Origin: JANNPJ01 sp965200525
GTDB taxonomy: Bacteria > Actinomycetota > Actinomycetes > Actinomycetales > Kineosporiaceae
NCBI GenBank assembly: GCA_965200525.1
Contig: OZ241368.1
Span: 5,580,001 to 5,644,000, forward strand
Reading direction: 5' to 3'
DNA length: 64,000 bases
Shown: one piece after another, positions 8,220-15,683 of the stretch
Numbering within the stretch: position 1 is the first letter of the stretch
Layout of the letters: the number at the start of each line of letters is the position of its first letter
Notes under the pieces: model-generated
The model's database searches: none
What the model was told of the DNA's origin: nothing
The model's input: only the letters and a program-made list of their open reading frames with translations
Translations under genes and position numbers: made by a program

Positions 8220-9421
8220 GCGGGGCCGCTCTGCCGGCGGGCGGTGTGGGCCCGCAGAGCGGCGTCGAAGGTGGCGGCCTCCCAGCTCTCGGCCAGGGCC
8301 TGGGCCAGCAGTTCGGCCTGGGTCCGGGGGCTGAGCCCGCCGACCGGGGGGTCGCGGTCCAGGTTGGTCGGGAAGGCGTACCCCTCGGCCGCGGCGGCGA
8401 CGATGTTGGCCAGGGACCGGCTGCTGATCCCGGCCTGGCGGCGGGCCAGCAGGGTCGGGTAGAGCGCCGCGCAGACGGCGGGCCGGTTCACCGAGCCCAG
8501 GGCCCGGCCGAACGCCGACGACACCTGCAGCAGGTTCGCCATCCGGCGGACGTCGGCGGTCCGGTTGGTGCCGGCCGCGTGGAACAGAGCCGGATTGAAG
8601 AACGCCGCGTCCCCCTTCTCCAGCGGCAGCTGAACCCGGTGCCGGCGGAAGTACTCTTGGAACTCGGGCAGGCCGGTGGCCAGGTATCCGGGCAGGTACT
8701 TCTGCGAGTGCGGCAGGTACATGGTCGGCCCGGTCCGCACCGGCATGTCACAGTGCGCGATCGCCCCCTGCAGGGTCATCAGCGGCGACAGCCGGTGGAC
8801 CTGGGCCGGGTACCGGGCGGCGGCGTCCAGCGACATGAAGCCCAGGTGGTAGTCGCGGTGCCCGGTCTGGGCCGCACCCCCGGGGTTGACCACGTTCAGG
8901 TCGGAGACGACCTGGTAGTTCGGCCCGAGCCAGGCCACCGAGACCAGATCGATGACGTCGTTGGCGTAGTAGTCGGCGAACACCTCCGGATGGCCGAGCG
9001 CGAGCTTCTCCAGGGCGCCCCAGAGCCGGTCGTTGGCGCCGGGGGCGGCGAAGTGGTCGCCGACGGTCACCCCGGTCGCCTTCTGTTGCTCGAGCAGTTC
9101 GGTGAAGGCGTCGGTGGCCCGGTCGATCACGGCCGGATCCCGGTAGGCCCCCTTGAAGACGACGATCCCGGGCCCCTCGAGCAGGGCCCGGGCCAGTTCG
9201 GCCTGGACCTCGCGGCGGCCCTCGGGCGTCCCCGCCCGCCAGTAGGCGCGGCGTCCGTAGATCGGGATGTTCTGCTCGATCCGCTCGGCGGTCGGATGGT
9301 CCTCGGCCGTCGTAGGCGACTCGACCAGGGCGATCAGGTCGTCGAGCCGGCAGTCGTCGGGGCTGAGCCAGCCCGTGGCGGTGCTGAAGGGGGTGTGAGT
9401 CTGCGCACTCATCCGGATCAC
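8216..9421 (-). CDS. Phytanoyl-CoA dioxygenase (PhyH)-like Fe(II)/2-oxoglutarate enzyme
   Basis: The protein has 401 residues from a GTG at 9421; an ATG three codons later (9412) is equally possible, since the purine-rich GAGAGAG upstream serves either. The iron site is visible as HRDYH (HxD) in GGAAQTGHRDYHLGF and a distal His in ALFHAAGTNRT, with an Arg shortly after (DVRRM) that may bind 2-oxoglutarate. Also characteristic are GPTMYLPHSQKYLPGY and LEKGDAAFFN. It leads a minus-strand operon with two Gfo/Idh/MocA enzymes and an aldo/keto reductase, all overlapping or nearly so. It probably hydroxylates a small polar substrate of that pathway rather than a phytanoyl lipid. Confidence 0.87.
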   Translation of the reverse strand: MIRMSAQTHTPFSTATGWLSPDDCRLDDLIALVESPTTAEDHPTAERIEQNIPIYGRRAYWRAGTPEGRREVQAELARALLEGPGIVVFKGAYRDPAVIDRATDAFTELLEQQKATGVTVGDHFAAPGANDRLWGALEKLALGHPEVFADYYANDVIDLVSVAWLGPNYQVVSDLNVVNPGGAAQTGHRDYHLGFMSLDAAARYPAQVHRLSPLMTLQGAIAHCDMPVRTGPTMYLPHSQKYLPGYLATGLPEFQEYFRRHRVQLPLEKGDAAFFNPALFHAAGTNRTADVRRMANLLQVSSAFGRALGSVNRPAVCAALYPTLLARRQAGISSRSLANIVAAAAEGYAFPTNLDRDPPVGGLSPRTQAELLAQALAESWEAATFDAALRAHTARRQSGPA

Positions 9422-9533
9422 GTCTCTCTCGGCGGTGAAAGGAACGGAGGTGCTCTCGAGCGTAAACGCCGAAAGGGATTTATCGGCCCCTGAAGTCCCT
9501 CAAAAACCCGTCAGTGGCCGGGCGAGGTAGTTT

Positions 9534-9546
9534 GTCCGGTCCGGAC
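9534..9546. promoter_or_regulatory. GTCCGG-T-CCGGAC palindrome upstream of the lipoprotein gene
   Basis: A perfect 6-1-6 palindrome lies 11 bp before the ATG at 9558, directly after a possible -10 (TAGTTT). It could be an operator or a small 5' hairpin. The site lies in the divergent gap with the PhyH operon. GC-rich short palindromes arise by chance in this DNA, so the assignment is weak. Confidence 0.3.
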
Positions 9547-9557
9547 CCGAGGGATGG

Positions 9558-10022
9558 ATGAACCCAGTGACGAAGTGGACGACGAGCGCCGGGCTGGTGG
9601 CCGGCCTGCTCCTGACCCTGACCGCCTGTGGTGGCAGCACGAGCAGCACCGACCCGACGCCCGCCCCGGCGGGCGCGACCGGAGCGACGGCCGGTGCCAC
9701 CGGTTCGACGACGGCCGCGGCGACGCCGTCGGCCGATCCGAAGGCGACCGACTCGGCCGAGGCGGCGCAGGCCGGCAGCATCCCCGACCAGTTGTGCGTC
9801 TTCCTCGACCACGAGCACCAGATGGCCGCCGACGCCAGTTCGTCGGCGCAGGCCCGGGCCCGGGTCAGCAGCGACTTCAAGGCCTGGCAGGCGAACGACA
9901 AGGACCTGGCCTTCAGCCAAACCTCCGAACTGGACGCCATCACGACCTCGCATTGTCCCAAGGTCCGCCAGCGGATCCTCGACGCGCTGAAGAGCACCGA
10001 CCTGGCCACCGCTCTCGGCTGA
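9558..10022 (+). CDS. Putative lipoprotein
   Basis: The protein has 154 residues. It has a lipoprotein signal peptide: basic start, hydrophobic AGLVAGLLLTL and lipobox LTAC with the acyl-Cys at about position 24. A Ser/Thr/Ala/Pro-rich linker (residues 25-75) follows, then a small helical domain with two cysteines (QLCVFL and SHCPKV) that could form a disulphide. The domain is not recognised. ATG is preceded by GAGGGATGG. It is probably anchored on the outer face of the membrane. A tandem 10-bp repeat follows directly, then the channel gene. Confidence 0.75.
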   Translation: MNPVTKWTTSAGLVAGLLLTLTACGGSTSSTDPTPAPAGATGATAGATGSTTAAATPSADPKATDSAEAAQAGSIPDQLCVFLDHEHQMAADASSSAQARARVSSDFKAWQANDKDLAFSQTSELDAITTSHCPKVRQRILDALKSTDLATALG

Positions 10023-10030
10023 CCCGAGGT

Positions 10031-10100
10031 GGGCTGACCGGGGCTGACCGGGGCTGACCTGGGCTGACCTGGGCTGACCTGGGCGGACCGGGGCTGATCG
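10031..10100. repeat. Seven tandem copies of a 10-bp repeat (GGGCTGACCK)
   Basis: Seven consecutive 10-bp units read GGGCTGACCG twice, GGGCTGACCT three times, GGGCGGACCG and GGGCTGATCG. They fill the gap between the lipoprotein stop and the channel gene's promoter. The unit length is close to one helical turn, so all copies face the same side of the DNA. This fits a slippage-made minisatellite; a regulatory role is possible but unproven. Confidence 0.9.
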
Positions 10101-10125
10101 GCCCGGGCCCGCCCGGTCGATCGGC

Positions 10126-10131
10126 TACGTT
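10126..10131 (+). promoter_or_regulatory. -10 hexamer TACGTT for a leaderless channel transcript
   Basis: TACGTT lies six bases before the ATG at 10138, and no Shine-Dalgarno sequence is present. That spacing places the transcription start on or next to the A of ATG. Confidence 0.5.
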
Positions 10132-10137
10132 CCAGGG

Positions 10138-12030
10138 ATGAGCTTGAAAGATCGACTGCGCTACCGTTTCGACAACCTGATGGCCCGGGGGATCGGTGCG
10201 CAGATCTTGTTGCTCGCCGTGATCACGCTGGTACTGGTTGTTCTCGCGGCCCTGGCGACGGTCGTGTTCGGGGTGCAGGACGACGGCCATAACGACTCCT
10301 TCGGGCTCGTCGTCTGGAAGTCGCTGATGCACTCGCTGGACGCCGGGGCGATCGGCGGCGACCCGATCAGCCGGCCGTTCCTGGCCGTCATGCTGGTGGT
10401 CACGATCGGTGGCATCTTCGTGCTGTCGGCCCTGATCGGCGTGTTGAACCAGGGGTTCGGCGAGATGCTCGACAACCTTCGCCGGGGCAAGAGCTCGGTG
10501 GTCGAGCGCGGCCACACGGTGATCCTGGGCTGGGATCCGAAGATCTTCACCCTGCTGTCGGAACTGGCCGAGGCCAACCGCAACCAGCGGCACGCCTGCG
10601 TGGTGATCCTGGCCGATCGCGACAAGGTCGAGATGGACGCCGAGATCGCCGCGGCGATGGCCGGGCACCGGCTGCGGGTGGTCACCCGGCGGGGCAGCGC
10701 GATGGCCCTGGAGGACCTGAGCCTGGTCTCGCTGGCGACGTCCAAGGCGGTGATCGTGCTGGCGCCCGGCCACCACGGTGACGGCTCCCGGGTGACCGCG
10801 GGCGAGTCGGACACCATGGTGCTGAAGACCCTGCTGGCGATCAGCAAGCTCAACGGCGACCACCCGCTGCACGTCGTGGCCGAGATCCTGGACGTCCGCA
10901 CCGAGTCGGTGGCCCGGACCGTGGTCGGCCCGAACGCGGCCCTGATCCTGGCCGGCCCGCTGGTCAGCCGGCTGCTGGTGCAGACCGGCCGACAGTCCGG
11001 GCTGTCCGTGGTCTACACCGAACTGCTCGATTTCGCCGGCGTCGAGATCTACGTCGCCGCCCAGCCCGAGCTGACCGGCCGCACCTTCCGGGAGGCGGTG
11101 TTCGGCTACGACACCTCGACCCTGATCGGCGTGCGGACCGCGGCCGGTGAGATGCTGCTGCCGCCGTCCTTCGACCGGCCGTTCGAATCGGGCGACCAGG
11201 CGGTGATCATCAGCGAGGACGACGACCTGATCGTTCTCGACGGCAGCGCGGTCACCGGCGGGGCCGAGATCCGGCCGGTGGCCCCGATCGAGCCGCCGGC
11301 CCCGGAGCGGACCCTGGTGCTCGGGGCCAGCCCGCGGCTGCCGACCGTGCTGCGTGAGCTGGACGCCTACGTGGCCGCGGGCAGCCACACCCTGGTGCTG
11401 GGCGAGGGTGACCCGGCGGCAATCGTGGCCGCGGTGGGCGACCTGCGGCACATGGAGCTGACCGTCCACGCCGGCGACCTGACCGATCGGAACACCCTGG
11501 AATGGCTCCAGGTGGCCACTTTCGACCACATCCTGGTGCTGTCCGAGACCGAGGGACGCACCCAGGAGATGGCCGACGCCCGCACCATCGTCGCCCTGCT
11601 CTACCTGCGTGACCTGCAGCAGAACACCGGCAAGGTGCCGATCACGAGCGAGATCCTGGAGATCCAGAACCGGGCCCTGGCCACCGTGGCCGAGCCCGAC
11701 GACTTCATCGTGAGCAACACCCTGGTCTCGCTGGTGGTCTCCCAGGTGGCCGAGAACCCGCATCTGGTCGCTGTTTTCGACGAGCTGTTCACAGCCGGCG
11801 GCTACGAGCTCTACCTGCGCCCGGCCGGCGACTACGTGCGGGCCGGCGAGGTCAACTTCGGTGTGGTCTCGGAGGCCGCGCTGCGCCGCGACGAGATCGC
11901 CGTCGGTTACCGGCTGGCCGAGTCCGCCCGCGATCCGGACAAGGCCTTCGGAGTGGTGGTCAACCCGTCCAAGCGCGGCATTCTCACCCTCGGCGCCGAC
12001 GACAAGATCATCGTGCTGGCCGACAACTGA
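10138..12030 (+). CDS. CASTOR/POLLUX-like ion channel protein
   Basis: The protein has 630 residues. Two N-terminal membrane helices (about 20-45 and 78-102) flank a short loop. A pair of cytoplasmic Rossmann-like RCK/TrkA-N-type regions follows: HTVILGWDPKIFTLLSELAEAN at about 122, and a second at about 385 (RTLVLGASPRLPTVLRELDAY). This architecture and the segment VLAPGHHGDGSRVTAGESDTMVLKTLLAI are those of the CASTOR/POLLUX/SYM8 family. Plant members are nuclear-envelope cation channels; bacterial members are largely uncharacterised. There is no classical TVGYGD filter, so ion selectivity is unknown. It appears to be leaderless and monocistronic. Confidence 0.85.
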   Translation: MSLKDRLRYRFDNLMARGIGAQILLLAVITLVLVVLAALATVVFGVQDDGHNDSFGLVVWKSLMHSLDAGAIGGDPISRPFLAVMLVVTIGGIFVLSALIGVLNQGFGEMLDNLRRGKSSVVERGHTVILGWDPKIFTLLSELAEANRNQRHACVVILADRDKVEMDAEIAAAMAGHRLRVVTRRGSAMALEDLSLVSLATSKAVIVLAPGHHGDGSRVTAGESDTMVLKTLLAISKLNGDHPLHVVAEILDVRTESVARTVVGPNAALILAGPLVSRLLVQTGRQSGLSVVYTELLDFAGVEIYVAAQPELTGRTFREAVFGYDTSTLIGVRTAAGEMLLPPSFDRPFESGDQAVIISEDDDLIVLDGSAVTGGAEIRPVAPIEPPAPERTLVLGASPRLPTVLRELDAYVAAGSHTLVLGEGDPAAIVAAVGDLRHMELTVHAGDLTDRNTLEWLQVATFDHILVLSETEGRTQEMADARTIVALLYLRDLQQNTGKVPITSEILEIQNRALATVAEPDDFIVSNTLVSLVVSQVAENPHLVAVFDELFTAGGYELYLRPAGDYVRAGEVNFGVVSEAALRRDEIAVGYRLAESARDPDKAFGVVVNPSKRGILTLGADDKIIVLADN

Positions 12031-12106
12031 TCTTCAGGTCGGCCGCCCGGCCGCCGACACCTCAGATGGCCTCCACGCCTGCGGGTGGCCGGGAGGAGTC
12101 GAACCG

Positions 12107-13735
12107 GTGGCGACGACGAACGATTCCGGTCGGTCCGGGCCGGGGGCCCGGGCCCGCCTCGACGGGCTCAGCGTGAACGTGAAGATCGTGTCGGCCCTGG
12201 TCGTGGCCCTGCTGGTGGCCGTGATTGTCGGGGTCACCGGCATTCGGGCGCTGCAGTCCACCAACACCGCCACCCAGAACCTCTACCGGGAGAACATCGC
12301 CGGGGTCGCCGCGATCGGGCTGGTCCGGGGCGCGATCTTCACCACCCGGGTGGACGCCGCGAACCAGGTCATTTCGACCGACGACGAGCACCGGACCAAG
12401 TACGAGTCGGCGATCGTCCAGGACGTGCAGGACTTCGACGCCGCGATGAAGACCTACCGGGCCAGCCACCCGTCGGCCCCGGCCGCCCTGATCAAGGCCG
12501 TGAGCGACAACTGGGCCGCCTACACCCAGATCCTCAACCAGCGGCTGATCCCGGCCGGCCGGACCCACGACATCGCCGGCTGGCAGCAGACTCGCGACAC
12601 CGCGGCCTCGCCGCTGATGACCAAGCTCTACGCCGACACCGCGACCATGCAGGAGGCCGAGGCCGCCGACGCCAAGAAGTCGGCCGCGGCGGCCCAGTCG
12701 AGCTTCGTCTCCAGCCGGCTGCAGGCGATCGTGCTGCTGGTGGCCGGGGTGGTGCTGGCGCTCGGGCTGGGCCTGTTGGTGGCCCGCGGGATCATCCGGT
12801 CGCTGAACCGGGTGAAGGACGTCTGCGAGGCCCTGGCCGCCGGTGACCTGACCCGCAGCGCCGGCCTGACCAGCCGCGACGAGGTCGGCCGGATGGGCCA
12901 GGCCCTGGACGCGGCGATGGTGTCGCTGCGCGAGACGGTCGGCACGATCAGCGACTCGGCCACCTCGCTGGCCGCGGCCTCGGAGCAGATGTCGAGCGTG
13001 TCGACCCAGATCGCCTCCTCGGCCGAGCACACCTCGACCCAGGCGCAGGCGGTGTCGGTCGCCGCCGAGGAGATCTCGCGCAACGTCGAATCGGTGTCGG
13101 CCGCGGGGGAGGAGATGGGCAGCTCGATCCAGGAGATCGCCCGCAACGCGCACGACGCGGCCGCGGTCGTCACCGAGGCGGTCGGCCTGGCCGCGGCCAC
13201 CAACACCACCGTGAGCAAACTCGGCGAGTCGTCGGTGGAGATCGGCAACGTGGTCAAGGCGATCACCTCGATCGCGGAACAGACCAACCTGCTGGCCCTG
13301 AACGCCACCATCGAGGCCGCCCGGGCCGGCAAGGCCGGCAAGGGGTTCGCCGTGGTCGCGACCGAGGTCAAGGAGCTGGCCCAGGAGACGGCCCGGGCGA
13401 CCGAGGACATCGCCCGCCGGGTGCAGGCGATCCAGCTCGACACCTCCGGCGCGGTCGAGGCGATCGGCCGGATCTCCTCGGTGATCGGCCGGATCAGCGA
13501 GTACCAGACCACGATCGCCTCGGCCGTCGAGGAGCAGACCGCCACCACCAGCGAGACCAACCGCAATGTCAGTGACGCCGCCGCCGGGGTGGAGGAGATC
13601 GCGGCCAACATCACCGGGGTCGCCGACTCGGCCGCCGGCACCAGCCAGGGGGTCGGCGAGGCCCAGCGGACGACGGCCGAGCTGGCCCGGATGTCGGCCG
13701 CCCTGACCGAGCTGGTCGGCCGGTTCCGCTACTGA
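12107..13735 (+). CDS. Methyl-accepting chemotaxis protein
   Basis: The protein has 542 residues from the GTG at 12107, chosen because GGGAGGAG lies at 12091-12098; the frame itself is open further upstream into the channel gene. Order: basic N terminus, TM1 (about 25-47), a four-helix-bundle periplasmic sensor (about 48-203), TM2 (about 205-227), HAMP (about 228-280), and a long coiled-coil signalling domain. The receptor hairpin tip is EQTNLLALNATIEAARAGK...GFAVVATEVKEL at about residue 391, which contacts CheA/CheW. No chemotaxis kinase genes are in the window, so the partner is elsewhere. No C-terminal CheR-tether pentapeptide is seen. Confidence 0.95.
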   Translation: MATTNDSGRSGPGARARLDGLSVNVKIVSALVVALLVAVIVGVTGIRALQSTNTATQNLYRENIAGVAAIGLVRGAIFTTRVDAANQVISTDDEHRTKYESAIVQDVQDFDAAMKTYRASHPSAPAALIKAVSDNWAAYTQILNQRLIPAGRTHDIAGWQQTRDTAASPLMTKLYADTATMQEAEAADAKKSAAAAQSSFVSSRLQAIVLLVAGVVLALGLGLLVARGIIRSLNRVKDVCEALAAGDLTRSAGLTSRDEVGRMGQALDAAMVSLRETVGTISDSATSLAAASEQMSSVSTQIASSAEHTSTQAQAVSVAAEEISRNVESVSAAGEEMGSSIQEIARNAHDAAAVVTEAVGLAAATNTTVSKLGESSVEIGNVVKAITSIAEQTNLLALNATIEAARAGKAGKGFAVVATEVKELAQETARATEDIARRVQAIQLDTSGAVEAIGRISSVIGRISEYQTTIASAVEEQTATTSETNRNVSDAAAGVEEIAANITGVADSAAGTSQGVGEAQRTTAELARMSAALTELVGRFRY

Positions 13736-13757
13736 CGCGGGTTCAGCCGTCGCGGGT

Positions 13758-14606
13758 TCAGCTGAAGTCGATCATCAGGGCGTCGCTGACCGGGCGGTAG
13801 CCGATCCGCTGGTAGATCCCGTTCGACGTCGGGTTGGCCAGGTCGGCGTACAGCGCGCAGTGCCGCGCGCCGAGCTCGAAGCCCATCCGGGTGGCGGCCA
13901 CGGTGACGGCGCTGCCGTAGCCCCGGCCGCGGTTGAGGCCGGGGGTGTAGACCGGCCCGATCCGGGCCACGCCGCTCTGCGGGCGGCTCAGCCCGGCCAG
14001 GCTGACCGGCTCGCCCGCCGCGTCGTCCCAGATCAGGAACCAGCCCCGGGTCAGCCGCTGACGGATGATCTGCTCGCCCGGCACGGCCGACCGGGACGTC
14101 GCGACCTCGACCCCGTACGCCTCCAGCCAGCCGGCCACCAGCGGCACGTCGTCCTCGGTCAGCTGCCGGGCCCGCCCCGGCCCGGCCGGCTCGTGCGGGG
14201 CGGCGTCGATCCGGTAGAGCCGCTCGTGCATGCCCACCCGGTGATCGGCGCCGGTGCGCCGCCGCCAGCTCGCGGCGAACGCGGTGGCGTCGTCGGTGGT
14301 CGCCGTCACGCCGGGCAGGTGATGGGGGCTGAGCAGCAGCCGGGTGGCGATCAGGTCGGCCGCCTCGGCCCGGCGATCGGCCGGCAGCGGGGTGAGGAAC
14401 AGGTTGTGCGGTGGGGTCTGCATGGCCGCCGCCACCGGGCCGTCGTCGTCCGTGATCAGCAGCCAGAGGGCGTCCGGGGACGGCGAGCCGGCGATCGTGG
14501 TGTCGAGCACCGAGGCCAGGATGTTCGACTCGGCCGGCCGGCGCTCGATCACCGGCCGGACGGCGTCGGCGAAAACGGCGGCCTCGGTGAAACTGACGAC
14601 GTCCAT
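13758..14606 (-). CDS. GNAT-family N-acetyltransferase
   Basis: The protein has 282 residues from the ATG at 14606; the much longer open frame upstream (to 15053) runs antisense through the TetR gene and is not credible. The C-terminal half is a GNAT fold with the acetyl-CoA loop NRGRGYGSAVTVAATRMG (R/Q-x-x-G-x-G/A) and the later LYADLANPTSNGIYQRIGYRPV. The N-terminal half (about 1-140) is a second, divergent domain, as in other two-domain GNAT proteins. The substrate is unknown. It converges on the chemoreceptor gene with a 22-bp gap. A possible -10 (TATA run near 14646) lies upstream on the minus strand. Confidence 0.88.
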   Translation of the reverse strand: MDVVSFTEAAVFADAVRPVIERRPAESNILASVLDTTIAGSPSPDALWLLITDDDGPVAAAMQTPPHNLFLTPLPADRRAEAADLIATRLLLSPHHLPGVTATTDDATAFAASWRRRTGADHRVGMHERLYRIDAAPHEPAGPGRARQLTEDDVPLVAGWLEAYGVEVATSRSAVPGEQIIRQRLTRGWFLIWDDAAGEPVSLAGLSRPQSGVARIGPVYTPGLNRGRGYGSAVTVAATRMGFELGARHCALYADLANPTSNGIYQRIGYRPVSDALMIDFS

Positions 14607-14686
14607 GGGCTCAGCCTGGCCGAGACCGGCGGGCCCGGCCACCGATATACCGCGGGTCAGGCCCGGTCCGGTTAGGCCCGGTCCGG

Positions 14687-15415
14687 TCAGGCCGGGGCGG
14701 CCAGTGCCGTGCGGTCGGCCAGCAGCTCCGCGATCCGGGGCCCGGGGACGGCGACCAGGCGCAGGCAGCCGGCCGCGACCCGCCGGGCGATCGCCTCGAC
14801 GTCCGTGAGCTCGCGCTCGGACCGGATCGTGATCACGCTCTCGACCAGGCCGAAGACCAGGTCGGTGAGGCCGTCGCCGGAGCCCCCGGCCGGGTCGGTG
14901 ACGGTGCCCGGGCCTCGCCCGTCGGCGAGCTGGCTGATCAGCTCGTTGATTAGCGTGGTGTACGCGGCCCGCAGGGCGGCCCGGTCGGCCCGGAACTCGG
15001 CGAACCGCTCGCCGCGGACCTCGGGCAGCAGGTACAGCGCACCCAGGTTCCACCGCCCGCCGCAGAGCACCCCGACGTCGAAGGCGGCCAGCGAGAACAG
15101 CTGTGCGTCCACCGGTGTGGCGCCGGCGGCGTCCAGCCCGGCCGCGAAGGTCAGGGACGGGCGCACGGTCTCGGCCAGCAGTTCTTCCAGCAGCTCTTCC
15201 TTGCTGGTCACGTGGTAGTACAGCGAGGCCTGCCGGATGCCCACGGCCTCGGCGATCATGCGGGTCGACGTGGCGGCGTAGCCCCGGCGGGTGAACAGCT
15301 CGGCCGCGGCGTCCAGGATCTCCTCGCGGGGCGTGCCACCGGGTCGCTGCTGCCGGCCGCCCGATCGGGGCCGCCCCACCGGCGCCGGGCTCGTGGCGTT
15401 GACTGGCTCGCTCAA
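14687..15415 (-). CDS. TetR-family regulator, divergent from the guanidine/urea operon
   Basis: The protein has 242 residues. The start is a TTG at 15415, supported by a perfect AGGAGGTGCC just upstream on the minus strand. The TetR DNA-binding domain lies at about 25-75: REEILDAAAELFTRRGYAATSTRMIAEAVGI then RQASLYYHVTSKEELLEELL. The remainder is an all-helical ligand/dimer domain without family-specific signature. Divergent placement 268 bp from the permease of the carboxylase operon makes it the likely local repressor; the palindrome at 15639-15652 is the candidate operator. The ligand is unknown. Confidence 0.92.
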   Translation of the reverse strand: MSEPVNATSPAPVGRPRSGGRQQRPGGTPREEILDAAAELFTRRGYAATSTRMIAEAVGIRQASLYYHVTSKEELLEELLAETVRPSLTFAAGLDAAGATPVDAQLFSLAAFDVGVLCGGRWNLGALYLLPEVRGERFAEFRADRAALRAAYTTLINELISQLADGRGPGTVTDPAGGSGDGLTDLVFGLVESVITIRSERELTDVEAIARRVAAGCLRLVAVPGPRIAELLADRTALAAPA

Positions 15416-15495
15416 GGCACCTCCTGACGGGTCACCGCGATGTTACCGGCAGCAACCCTCCGCCCACCCGCGGCTCCGCGGGCCTGCGACCCGAG

Positions 15496-15544
15496 TGATC
15501 ACGAAGACTTCGTCGTCCCCCACCCGACGGAGTCTTCGTGATCA
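15496..15544. repeat. 49-bp near-perfect inverted repeat in the tetR-permease gap
   Basis: The 20-bp arm TGATCACGAAGACTTCGTCG pairs with its copy ending CTTCGTGATCA, with one mismatch and a 9-bp loop. Each arm contains the smaller motif CGAAG...CTTCG. It lies midway between two divergent genes, so it is not in a terminator position for either. It could be a dispersed extragenic palindrome, a large operator, or a leader RNA hairpin. Confidence 0.6.
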
Positions 15545-15638
15545 TGGTGGGCAGCCGACCGGGGGCCTGAGCGGCGGGGCGGATTAACGGGGATGTTACG
15601 GGGGTGACATGGGGGGATCGAGTGCGACTGGCGTACTT

Positions 15639-15652
15639 CTGTCACTTGACAG
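15639..15652. promoter_or_regulatory. Candidate TetR operator CTGTCA-CT-TGACAG
   Basis: A perfect 6-2-6 palindrome lies 32 bp upstream of the permease ATG, with a TTGACA string in its right arm. Its size and position suit a TetR-family operator that would block transcription of the operon. No second copy was seen nearer the tetR start, so autoregulation is unclear. Confidence 0.45.
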
Positions 15653-15683
15653 GTATTGATCTGGGCGACCCGGAGGTCGGGAC

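Noticed and set aside
10031..10100. CRISPR-like array
   Set aside because: Units are only 10 bp and contiguous with no spacers, and no cas genes are present.
11861..12106. Chemoreceptor start inside the channel gene
   Set aside because: The frame is open there, but the encoded stretch is antisense-like Arg/Pro-rich sequence; the GTG at 12107 has GGGAGGAG upstream and leads directly into a basic start plus membrane helix.
14607..15053. N-terminal extension of the GNAT protein
   Set aside because: It runs on the same strand through the TetR coding sequence in another frame and has no domain; the TetR protein is clearly real there.
15416..15683. Guanidine riboswitch upstream of the guanidine operon
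   Set aside because: None of the conserved guanidine-I, -II or -III sequences or ACGR-loop hairpin pairs could be recognised by eye; only the two palindromic elements are visible. A covariance search would be decisive.
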